Positions 1 through 6,088 of a DNA stretch of 8,514 bases are shown here, in pieces. The notes beneath the pieces are model-generated. The model had not been told where the DNA came from. It saw only the letters and a program-made list of their open reading frames with translations, and did no database searches. How positions within the stretch are numbered: the stretch's first letter is position 1; every line of letters starts with the position of its first letter. The stretch lies in assembly GCA_031274005.1 (NCBI GenBank), contig JAISQU010000313.1, forward strand, positions 1 through 8,514, read 5' to 3'. Origin of the DNA: Spirochaetales bacterium. GTDB taxonomy: Bacteria; Spirochaetota; Spirochaetia; DTKZ01. A program made the position numbers and the translations under genes.

Positions 1-173
1 CATAACCGCCACGGCAATCGCTTCGCAATTGCCCTTATTTTCAGGAGCTTTGGTGACACGCCTGAAGTGTACTGGTGACCCTCACCGCAATTTCCGGTCG
101 GGACTTTCTCTCCCAAACCGAAGGTTTGGGGAGGCGCTTTCACGGAAATGTGCGGAAGCGGCATAACCGCCAC

Positions 174-194
174 GGCAATTGCTGCGCAATTGCC
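174..194. repeat. Conserved palindrome of the repeat unit (copy 2)
   Basis: Perfect 9-bp arms GGCAATTGC and GCAATTGCC are separated by TGC. An identical copy lies at 307-327, and a slightly degenerate one at 13-33 (two changes). In copy 4 the corresponding place carries a different hairpin, GCGCGC-GGA-GCGCGC, at 450-464. The fold is therefore kept while the sequence is not. Confidence 0.75.
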
Positions 195-378
195 CTTATT
201 TTCAGGAGCTTTGGTGACACGCCTGAAGCGTACTGGTGACTTTTCCCGCACATTTCCGGTCGGGACTTTCTCCCCGCGCTGTGCGCGGGAGCGGCATAAC
301 CGCCACGGCAATTGCTGCGCAATTGCCCTTATTTTCAGGATCTTTGGTGACACGCCTGAAGTACACTGGTGACTCTCA

Positions 379-429
379 CCGCAATTTCCGCCCCGCCTTG
401 CGGCGGGAACACTATCACGGAAATTGCGG
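379..429. repeat. Nested inverted repeat of copy 3
   Basis: A perfect 12-bp outer inverted repeat (CCGCAATTTCCG at 379-390, CGGAAATTGCGG at 418-429) encloses a 6-bp inner hairpin (CCCGCC 392-397, loop TTGC, GGCGGG 402-407). Copy 1 has the same plan, with left arm 85-96, right arm 143-155 and inner stem CCCAAACC/GGTTTGGG at 112-130. Copies 2 and 4 have a left arm but no recognisable right arm. Confidence 0.7.
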
Positions 430-532
430 AGGGGGCATAAAGCGGAACTGCGCGCGGAGCGCGCCTTGCAACCGGGAGTTTTGGTGACAACCGTGAAGTA
501 CACTGGTGACTCTCACCGCAATTTCCGGGGGC

Positions 533-560
533 GACTTCCCGTCCCGATGGACGGGAAGTC
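533..560. repeat. Perfect 12-bp stem-loop next to the first promoter
   Basis: GACTTCCCGTCC (533-544), a four-base loop CGAT, and GGACGGGAAGTC (549-560) form a perfect hairpin. It closes the repeat array and lies two bases upstream of the proposed -35 hexamer. No T-tract follows it on the + strand, so a classical intrinsic terminator is not supported. An operator, a boundary of the array, or a Rho- or structure-dependent stop for upstream transcription are all possible. Confidence 0.6.
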
Positions 561-562
561 GG

Positions 563-591
563 CTGACAAAAAAACGTATTCGGGCTAAACT
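563..591 (+). promoter_or_regulatory. Putative sigma-70-type promoter for the MBL-activase-GRE unit
   Basis: CTGACA (563-568; 5 of 6 consensus matches) and TAAACT (586-591; 4 of 6) are separated by 17 bases. They lie just upstream of the first gene, implying a start near 598 and a very short leader. An A-tract (568-574) sits right after the -35 box. A strong ribosome-binding site AAGGAGG (602-608) follows, nine bases before the ATG at 618. Predicted from sequence only. Confidence 0.5.
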
Positions 592-617
592 GCAGGGAGT
601 TAAGGAGGACAGGGAAA

Positions 618-1484
618 ATGAGTTTGAAAAATATGGCTATGTTTTCCGTGCTTATGGCCGGAAGTATTTTCAACGGCAGCGCCGGGGATATTCTTACGTA
701 TAAAGTCGGGCGCTGCGAGGTGAGTCTCCTCGTGGAAAGAGCGGCGGCCGGAAACATAGGCATCCTTATCGACGCCGCCGACGAGCTGAAAAAAAAGTAT
801 ATGCCTTCGGGAACTTATACATCCCAGGTAAACGCTTTTCTCATCAAAACGCCCGACAGGGCGATAGTTGTGGACACGGGTTTCGGATCGGCGCTGTTCG
901 ATAATATCCGCAGTTTGGGGGTTGACCCCGCGAAAGTGGAGGCGGTTCTTCTGACCCATATGCACGGCGACCATATCGGCGGCTTGCAGAAAGACGGTAA
1001 AGCGGCTTTCGCGGGAGCGACCGTATACCTTGCCGGGCAGGAAAAGGATTACTGGCTGCCGCCGAACGCGAAGTACCGCAACGACGGGGCGGCCGCGGCC
1101 CTTGCCGCCTATGGCCCCCGCGTGCAAGTTTTCAATCCCGGCGAAGTCACCGCCAGGCTGCAGGAACTTTTTCCCGGAATTATACCCCTTGCCGCCTTTG
1201 GCCATACGCCGGGCCACACGGCCTTTCTGGTACGGTCCGAAGGGCAAAGCCTTCTGATTTGGGGCGACCTTGTACATGTTATGGATATTCAAATTCCCGT
1301 ACCGGATATCAGCGTCACCTACGATGTGGATCCCGCCGCGGCGCGGGTCACCCGCAAGAAGATTTTTGACTGGGCCGCGAAAAACAAGATTCCCGTAACC
1401 GGAATGCACCTGGCCTCGCCGGGAATCGGCCTTCTGGAAGCCCTGCCCGCAGGCGGTTACACCTTCACCCCGGTCAAAAACTAA
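618..1484 (+). CDS. Metallo-beta-lactamase-fold hydrolase, probably exported
   Basis: This 288-residue protein has the MBL-fold metal-binding set: His114-Met-His116-Gly-Asp118-His119, the GHTPGH motif (His196, His200), the bridging Asp217 (IWGD) and His264 (GMHLASPG). The region around residues 60-75 (NAFLIKTPDRAIVVDTGFG) is typical of lactonase-like or periplasmic MBL hydrolases. The N-terminus (Lys4, then a hydrophobic stretch of about 16 residues ending GSA before GDI) resembles a Sec signal peptide, with cleavage likely near residue 22-23, so it may act in the periplasm. The start is supported by AAGGAGG nine bases upstream. It leads the unit with the activase and GRE, with only a short gap to the activase. 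By family, a lactone or ester hydrolysis is plausible, but the substrate is unknown. Function beyond the fold is inferred. Confidence 0.85.
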   Translation: MSLKNMAMFSVLMAGSIFNGSAGDILTYKVGRCEVSLLVERAAAGNIGILIDAADELKKKYMPSGTYTSQVNAFLIKTPDRAIVVDTGFGSALFDNIRSLGVDPAKVEAVLLTHMHGDHIGGLQKDGKAAFAGATVYLAGQEKDYWLPPNAKYRNDGAAAALAAYGPRVQVFNPGEVTARLQELFPGIIPLAAFGHTPGHTAFLVRSEGQSLLIWGDLVHVMDIQIPVPDISVTYDVDPAAARVTRKKIFDWAAKNKIPVTGMHLASPGIGLLEALPAGGYTFTPVKN

Positions 1485-1519
1485 AAAGGAGCCCGCTTCT
1501 GTCCACCCCGGCGTCCGCT

Positions 1520-2431
1520 ATGGTTTTTAACATACAACGCTACTGCATTCATGACGGGCCGGGGATCCGCACCATTGTGTTTTTAAAGGGCTGCCCCCTG
1601 CGCTGTCTGTGGTGTTCGAATCCCGAGGGAATGGATTTTTTACCGGAAATTTCTTACAATAAAAACATATGCAGGAAGTGCGGCGTCTGTGTTTCCGCCT
1701 GCCCCCGCGGGGCTTTAAGTTTCGCGCAGGCGCGCGGCATCGAAATTGCCAGAGACCGCTGCGACTTCTGCGGCGCCTGCGCCGGTGTTTGTCCGGCTGA
1801 TGCGCTGAAAATTTTTGGCAGGAGTATGAGCGTAACCGAAATTCTGGACACTGCGGCAAAGGACGCGGCGTTTTACCGGCGTTCAGGAGGCGGGCTTACC
1901 CTGTCCGGGGGCGAGCCTCTGGCCGCGGAGAATTTTACCCTTGCCCTGCTCAAGGCGGCAAAAGAAGACTACGCTCTTGATACAGCCATGGAAACATCTT
2001 TCTGCGCGCCGGAACAGACCGTAGACCGGATTGCCCCCTGGGTCGATCACCTTATGGTGGATATTAAACTGATGGATCCCCTGCGGCACAGGCAGGCGGC
2101 GGGCGCGGACAACGCTGTGATTCTGCGGAATATACGGCGGGTCGCCGCCGAAAGGCCGGCGGAGAAGTCCTTTACGATACGCTTTCCGCTGATTCCCGGC
2201 CTCAACGACGATGAGCGGAACTTTGAGGAGATGGCGCGCTTCATTACCGGCCTGGACCGCGCGGTTGCCTTTGAAGTATTGCCCTACCATGAGTTTGGCC
2301 GGGGCAAATACGCAAACGCGGGCCGCGCGTACCCTCTGGCGGAAAAAAATATTCCGCCGCCCGGAAAAGAAGCGGTGGACGCCGCGGAAGAATATTTTCG
2401 GCAAAAAGGAGTACAGGTAGTCCATACATAG
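1520..2431 (+). CDS. Glycyl-radical enzyme activating enzyme (radical SAM)
   Basis: It uses S-adenosylmethionine and a [4Fe-4S] cluster to abstract hydrogen from the glycine of the partner GRE encoded next door. Counting from the ATG at 1520 (303 aa), the radical-SAM CxxxCxxC cysteines are Cys25, Cys29 and Cys32, preceded by the HDGPGIRT motif (residues 11-18). Two ferredoxin-type CxxCxxCxxxC clusters follow at 51-61 and 81-91, as in activases of the glycerol dehydratase, choline lyase and hydroxyphenylacetate decarboxylase branches rather than the simpler PFL activase. The SAM-binding GGE motif is at 130-132 (LSGGEPL). The start is uncertain: the ATG at 1520 has no nearby ribosome-binding site, whereas AAGGAG at 1486-1491 is seven bases before an in-frame CTG at 1499, which would add seven residues. 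It lies 35 bases after the MBL gene and 62 before the GRE. Confidence 0.93.
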   Translation: MVFNIQRYCIHDGPGIRTIVFLKGCPLRCLWCSNPEGMDFLPEISYNKNICRKCGVCVSACPRGALSFAQARGIEIARDRCDFCGACAGVCPADALKIFGRSMSVTEILDTAAKDAAFYRRSGGGLTLSGGEPLAAENFTLALLKAAKEDYALDTAMETSFCAPEQTVDRIAPWVDHLMVDIKLMDPLRHRQAAGADNAVILRNIRRVAAERPAEKSFTIRFPLIPGLNDDERNFEEMARFITGLDRAVAFEVLPYHEFGRGKYANAGRAYPLAEKNIPPPGKEAVDAAEEYFRQKGVQVVHT

Positions 2432-2533
2432 CGCCTTGTTATACGGAAAGTGTGTTTAAAATCCAATGGAGTATTACCTTGAAGGAGGCAGGCATGACAG
2501 AACGCGTAAAAAGACTCAGGGACAAGGCGCTAT
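2428..2533 (+). promoter_or_regulatory. Long-range inverted repeat enclosing the GRE translation start
   Basis: ATAGCGCCTTGT (2428-2439, overlapping the activase stop codon) is the exact reverse complement of ACAAGGCGCTAT (2522-2533, inside the GRE coding sequence). The 82-base interval contains the AAGGAGG ribosome-binding site (2482-2488) and the ATG at 2494. In the mRNA this could form a 12-bp stem (plus a possible G-U pair) holding the GRE start in a loop. A role in translation or mRNA stability is inference; chance is not excluded. Confidence 0.4.
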
Positions 2534-4917
2534 CCGCCGGACCCTTTCTGTGCCGGGAGCGGGGAAAAATCATTACAGAATCTTATAAGGCCACGGCCGG
2601 GGAACCCAGGGTAATACGCAGGGCTTTGGCTTTGCGGGATATTTTATCGAAGATGTCTGTGTTTGTGGACGAGGATGAGCTTATTGTCGGCAATCACGCA
2701 AGCCGAATCAACGGCGCCCCCCTGTACCCTGAGTTCAGCATGGATTTTCTTGTGCAGGAACTGGACCGGTTCGCGACGCGCCCCTATGATAATTTCGATG
2801 TTTCCGAAGAAACAAAACAGGTCATACGGGACATAGCGCCTTTCTGGCGGGGGCAAACCCACGAAGATCTGGTCGTCAGCGTAACGCGCAGGGCGCTTCC
2901 CGAAGATGTTCTGCCCGCGTGGGAAGAAGGCCCTTTCCGCCTCAACGATATACTTTATAACGGCGTGCGAAAGTCCGCGGGAGACGGCCATATCATTCCT
3001 GATTATTTCAGACTGATGAGAATAGGCGTTCCCGGCGTCATGGAAGAGGCCCGCGGCGCGCTGAAACATCTGGACTACCAGTACGATACCGAAGCCTTCA
3101 AAAAGAAGCTCTTTCTTGAGGCCGTGCTTATCAGCTTTCAGGCTGTGGCGGACTGGTTCAGGCGTTTTGCCGGCGAGGCTCAGAAGGCCGCCGCAGCGGC
3201 GCAGCCGGAAAACGTAAACAGCCTGAATGAAACCGCCCGCATCTGCTGCAGCCTGGCGGAAAGGCCGCCGCGAAATTTTCGCGAGGCGATTCAGCTTACC
3301 ACGTTTCTCCATGTGCTTCTGCATATAGAGAGTAACGGTCATTCCATTTCACTGGGCAGGATAGATCAGTACCTGTATCCTTTTTACGAACAGGACATAA
3401 ACTCCGGCGTCCTGGCCTCCGATCAGGCCCTGGAACTCATAGACTGTATGTACATCAAAATAAGCAAACTCAACAAGGCGCGGCCCTGGCCGGAAACGCG
3501 GAACAAAAGCGGCGCGCCCATGTTCATGACCGTTACGCTGGCGGGCCAGACCCGCGAAGGCGCGGACGCTTCGAACCCCCTGACAAAACTTTTTTTGACA
3601 GCCTTGTCCGATACCCGCCTGCCCCAGCCGACGCCCATTGTGAGGGTTGCTTCCTCGACGCCGCAGGACCTTCTTGTGTACGCCTCGCAGGCGCTGCTGG
3701 AACACGGCGGCGGGCTGCCCGCCTTTTTTTCAGACCGGACCATCATTGAATCCCTTACGCGTATGGGCATATCCCTCCAGGACGCCCGCGAATACGCAAT
3801 AGGCGGCTGTTCCGAAGCGGTCATTCCCGGAAAAAGTCTTTCCTTTACCGGCGGCGACTGCTACTTCAATTTCGTCAAACTGCTTGAGCTTATCCTCCAC
3901 GAAGGAAAAAATCCGCGAACAGGTCTGCGCGTACGGCCGTGCAAAGCCCTGGAGGAGTACGCCTGCATAGAGGACCTTCTGGCTGAATACAAAAAAGAGC
4001 TGGCCTATTATCTGGGCCTTGTAGTACAATTGACGGGCATTACATCCTGGGCGGACGGCGAGCTGAATCCTACGCCCTTTACCTCCGGCATCATGGCGTA
4101 CAGAATCGCTCTGGGTAAAGATATATCCGGGGGAGGAGGCCCCAATGCGGCTTTTTCCCATACCATTCTTCAGGGACACGGCACGGGGGATGTCTCCAAC
4201 GCCCTGTACGCCATAGACCGGTTGGTATTCAAAAATAAAGAGCTTACCCTGCGCCGTTTTGTGGAGATTCTGGACGCGAACTGGGAAAGCGAACAGGGAA
4301 AGAGCCTGAAAGCCAGGGTGCGGAAGATTCCCAAATACGGCAACGACATTGACGAGGTGGATGAGTACGCCGTGCGTGTTTCAAATATTTTCGCGGACGA
4401 GGCGGAGAAATATACGCCTTACCGGGGCGGCAAGTTCGGCATCTCGCTGCAGGGGCTTACGGCCAACGTGCCCGAAGGCGAAACCACGGGCGCCACGCCT
4501 GACGGCAGGATTTCAGGCGAAGCGCTTTCCGACAATATTTCTCCGCACGCCGGCACGGATCTAAACGGGCCCACCGCAACGCTCAAAAGCGTATCGAAGG
4601 TCGACCATTCCCGTTTTGTAAACGGCAATATTCTGAATTTGCGCTTTCACCCCAGCGCGCTGAGCACAACCCACGGAGACTTCGACGTGCTGCGGGGCCG
4701 GCGTTTCGCGGATATGATTCAAACCTACCTTGTTGATCTGAAAGGCAATCAGGTGCAGTTCAATATCGTTTCCGCCGCAGCGCTGAGGCAGGCCCAGGCA
4801 AAACCGGAAGAAAACAGAGATCTGATAGTCAAAGTGGCGGGATACAGCGCGTACTTTGCCTCGCTGGACAAGAGTTTGCAGGATCAGATTATCGAACGCA
4901 CCGAGCATACGCTGTAA
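2494..4917 (+). CDS. Glycyl radical enzyme, glycerol-dehydratase/PFL2-like branch, substrate unknown
   Basis: This is the catalytic partner of the upstream activase. It has 807 residues, close to the usual 780-850 for dehydratase-type GREs. Radical Gly783 lies in VAGYSAYF near the C-terminus, with the typical tail up to IIERTEH. Thiyl Cys439 lies in GGCSEAVIPGKS, with Glu441 as the likely general base (GCxE, typical of eliminases; here Ser replaces the common Val). His166 in GDGHIIPDY matches the family's conserved histidine near the substrate. The N-terminal IVGNHASRINGAP block (about residues 62-74) and the VQFNIVSAAALRQAQ block are also family signatures. The ATG at 2494 is chosen because AAGGAGG lies five bases upstream; an in-frame start at 2452 lacks this. 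The neighbours (TRAP transporter, KduI/IolB-like isomerase) hint at a sugar-acid or other polyol acid dehydration or lyase reaction, but substrate assignment is inference. Database names such as 'formate C-acetyltransferase' would be misleading. Confidence 0.93.
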   Translation: MTERVKRLRDKALSAGPFLCRERGKIITESYKATAGEPRVIRRALALRDILSKMSVFVDEDELIVGNHASRINGAPLYPEFSMDFLVQELDRFATRPYDNFDVSEETKQVIRDIAPFWRGQTHEDLVVSVTRRALPEDVLPAWEEGPFRLNDILYNGVRKSAGDGHIIPDYFRLMRIGVPGVMEEARGALKHLDYQYDTEAFKKKLFLEAVLISFQAVADWFRRFAGEAQKAAAAAQPENVNSLNETARICCSLAERPPRNFREAIQLTTFLHVLLHIESNGHSISLGRIDQYLYPFYEQDINSGVLASDQALELIDCMYIKISKLNKARPWPETRNKSGAPMFMTVTLAGQTREGADASNPLTKLFLTALSDTRLPQPTPIVRVASSTPQDLLVYASQALLEHGGGLPAFFSDRTIIESLTRMGISLQDAREYAIGGCSEAVIPGKSLSFTGGDCYFNFVKLLELILHEGKNPRTGLRVRPCKALEEYACIEDLLAEYKKELAYYLGLVVQLTGITSWADGELNPTPFTSGIMAYRIALGKDISGGGGPNAAFSHTILQGHGTGDVSNALYAIDRLVFKNKELTLRRFVEILDANWESEQGKSLKARVRKIPKYGNDIDEVDEYAVRVSNIFADEAEKYTPYRGGKFGISLQGLTANVPEGETTGATPDGRISGEALSDNISPHAGTDLNGPTATLKSVSKVDHSRFVNGNILNLRFHPSALSTTHGDFDVLRGRRFADMIQTYLVDLKGNQVQFNIVSAAALRQAQAKPEENRDLIVKVAGYSAYFASLDKSLQDQIIERTEHTL

Positions 4918-4936
4918 AAAGCCGCGCCGAAAAAAT

Positions 4937-4964
4937 TTGACAAATGGGCATATCGGGGTATAAT
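4937..4964 (+). promoter_or_regulatory. Consensus sigma-70-type promoter of the TRAP transporter unit
   Basis: TTGACA (4937-4942) and TATAAT (4959-4964) both match the consensus perfectly, with a 16-base spacer and an A-rich stretch just upstream. The expected start is near 4971, giving a leader of about 30 bases before dctP, whose ribosome-binding site is AGGAGG at 4987-4992. The -35 box overlaps a small palindrome ATTTG-A-CAAAT (4935-4945) that could be an operator, which is speculative. Transcription of the transporter can thus be independent of the GRE unit. Confidence 0.8.
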
Positions 4965-5000
4965 CGAATAAGACTCTCAGTTAAACAGGAGGATTTTCAA

Positions 5001-6032
5001 ATGCTAAAAAGGACGCTTGCAGTATGCGTACTTATCTGTCTTGCCGCCACGGGCGCTTTTGCCGGCGGCGGTTCCGAATCCGGCGGGTCTTCCGCACAGC
5101 CTCAACAGCAACAACCTCAACAGCAGGTTGTCAAAATGAGAATTTCGGGTAACAACCCGGACGGGACGCCGGCAACCGAAGGGTATAAATACTTTTCCAA
5201 AAAGCTGGCGGAGCTGACCAATGGCGGAATTGCTCTTGATGTTTTCCCCTCCGGCCAGCTTGGCGCCGAACGCGAAGTAACCGAACAGGTCAAGGCGGGG
5301 GCGCTTGAGTTTGCCCACGTTTCCGCGGGTTTCCTTGGGGCCTTCGTTCCGTCCATAGATGTTTTTAATGTGCCCTATCTTTTCCGCAGTCACGATCACT
5401 ACTGGAATGTCATGACCGGCCCCATAGGCGAGGGCATGAAGGCCGATGTTGAGAAGTGGGGCGCCAGGCTTTCCATGTGGGTAGACGGCGGTTCGCGTTC
5501 CTTCTATAACAACACCCGGCCCATCACCAAACCGGAAGACCTCAAGGGCCTGAAAATCCGTGTTATGGGAAGCCCCGTCATGATCAAAACCATGCAGTTC
5601 CTTGGCGCCAGCCCCACCACCACCGCCTACGCGGAAGTGTATAACGCCCTGCAAACCAGGGTCATAGACGGCGCGGAAAACAGCCCCAACAGCGTCGCCA
5701 GTATGAAGCATAACGAAGTGGCGAAATTCTTCTCCCTCAACGAACACATGAAGATTCCCGACATTGTTCTTATGAGTAACACGGCGTGGAACAAACTTGA
5801 CGCCGCGGGAAAAGACGCGGTTAAAAAAGCCGAACTGGACGCGCAGGGCTGGATTAAAACCGAATGGGCCCGGCAGGAAAGCCTGTCCCTTGAAGCCTGC
5901 CGCAAGACCATGACCATCAATGAAGTACCGGATAAAACCGCTTTCATCAACGCGGTTTTGCCCCTGCACACAGATCCGGAACTCAAGGCAAAGTTCGGCG
6001 ATTTAATCGAAAGAATTAAGGCCGCGCAATAA
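5001..6032 (+). CDS. dctP: TRAP transporter substrate-binding protein, DctP family
   Basis: Periplasmic receptor of a tripartite ATP-independent transporter, 343 residues. The start at 5001 is supported by AGGAGG eight bases upstream; an earlier in-frame ATG at 4944 would put unlikely residues before the signal peptide and falls inside the promoter. Residues 1-21 form a signal peptide (LKR, hydrophobic core, cleavage after AFA). A Gly/Ser- and Pro/Gln-rich linker follows, up to about residue 39. DctP signatures include the FPSGQLGAEREVTEQVKAG block, GLKIRVMGSPV with Arg187 (the family's carboxylate-binding arginine), and the AEVYNALQTRVIDGAENSP block. The arginine predicts an organic acid ligand. 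Expression is predicted to be high, since a consensus promoter lies upstream and a terminator directly downstream. The exact ligand cannot be read from sequence. Confidence 0.93.
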   Translation: MLKRTLAVCVLICLAATGAFAGGGSESGGSSAQPQQQQPQQQVVKMRISGNNPDGTPATEGYKYFSKKLAELTNGGIALDVFPSGQLGAEREVTEQVKAGALEFAHVSAGFLGAFVPSIDVFNVPYLFRSHDHYWNVMTGPIGEGMKADVEKWGARLSMWVDGGSRSFYNNTRPITKPEDLKGLKIRVMGSPVMIKTMQFLGASPTTTAYAEVYNALQTRVIDGAENSPNSVASMKHNEVAKFFSLNEHMKIPDIVLMSNTAWNKLDAAGKDAVKKAELDAQGWIKTEWARQESLSLEACRKTMTINEVPDKTAFINAVLPLHTDPELKAKFGDLIERIKAAQ

Positions 6033-6049
6033 CCGCGTGTTTTCATTAT

Positions 6050-6078
6050 AAGGCGGAGCCTGTCGCTCCGCCTTTTTT
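6050..6078 (+). terminator. Intrinsic terminator between dctP and dctQ
   Basis: AGGCGGAGC (6051-6059) and GCTCCGCCT (6065-6073) form a perfect 9-bp GC-rich stem (10 bp with A6050-T6074) with loop CTGTC, followed by TTTTTT (6073-6078). It lies 18 bases after the dctP stop. As dctQ and dctM follow closely with no promoter seen, partial termination with read-through is likely. Confidence 0.88.
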
Positions 6079-6088
6079 GGAGTTGATT

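Larger units (their letters stand above)
1..560. repeat. Tandem array of four hairpin-rich imperfect repeats, non-coding
   Basis: Four copies begin near 1 (the window cuts into the array), 162, 295 and 436, so the periods are about 161, 133 and 141 bases. The first 79 bases of copies 1 and 2 differ at only about three positions; copies 2 and 3 differ at about four. Each of copies 1-3 has, in order, a short GCGG/CCGC hairpin ending in CATAACCGCC (its left arm lies outside the window in copy 1), a GGCAATTGC/GCAATTGCC palindrome, a TTCAGG/CCTGAA inverted repeat enclosing TGGTGAC, a second TGGTGAC, an arm CCGCAATTTCCG, and an internal hairpin whose sequence differs between copies. Copy 4 (436-560) is diverged, with different stems at the equivalent places. 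No open frame is kept between copies because the periods are not all multiples of three. No transposase or known element was recognised. This stretch contains no gene I can support. Confidence 0.85.

Noticed and set aside
148..487. Open frames through the repeat array that translate to repeated peptides such as ITATAIAAQLPLFSG
   Set aside because: The repeat periods (about 161, 133 and 141 bases) do not keep one frame, the peptides recur in different frames, and no ribosome-binding site precedes them. They are a by-product of the DNA repeats.
1..560. CRISPR array
   Set aside because: Units are 130-160 bases, most of each unit is conserved, and there are no short identical repeats separated by unique spacers of constant length; no cas genes are visible.
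1..560. Integron attC cassette array
   Set aside because: Palindromic spaced elements made this worth testing, but I could not find the GTTRRRY/RYYYAAC core sites, and there are no cassette genes between copies.
600..1409. Long minus-strand open frame opposite the MBL gene
   Set aside because: It is antisense to a gene with full MBL metal ligands, and its translation is basic and low in recognisable motifs, as expected for a shadow in GC-rich DNA. The same holds for the minus-strand frames at 1883-2425, 2644-3342, 5004-5969 and 5627-6613.
2494..4917. Pyruvate formate-lyase assignment for the GRE
   Set aside because: PFL has two adjacent active-site cysteines and no GCxE motif; this protein has a single Cys439 followed by Glu441, and its activase has the extra ferredoxin clusters.
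4918..4940. Terminator after the GRE gene
   Set aside because: There is an A/T-rich stretch but no convincing stem before it; read-through into the TRAP unit is possible.
4944..5000. Upstream ATG at 4944 as dctP start
   Set aside because: It lies between the -35 and -10 boxes, so it would not be in the main transcript, and it would place 19 polar residues before a normal signal peptide.
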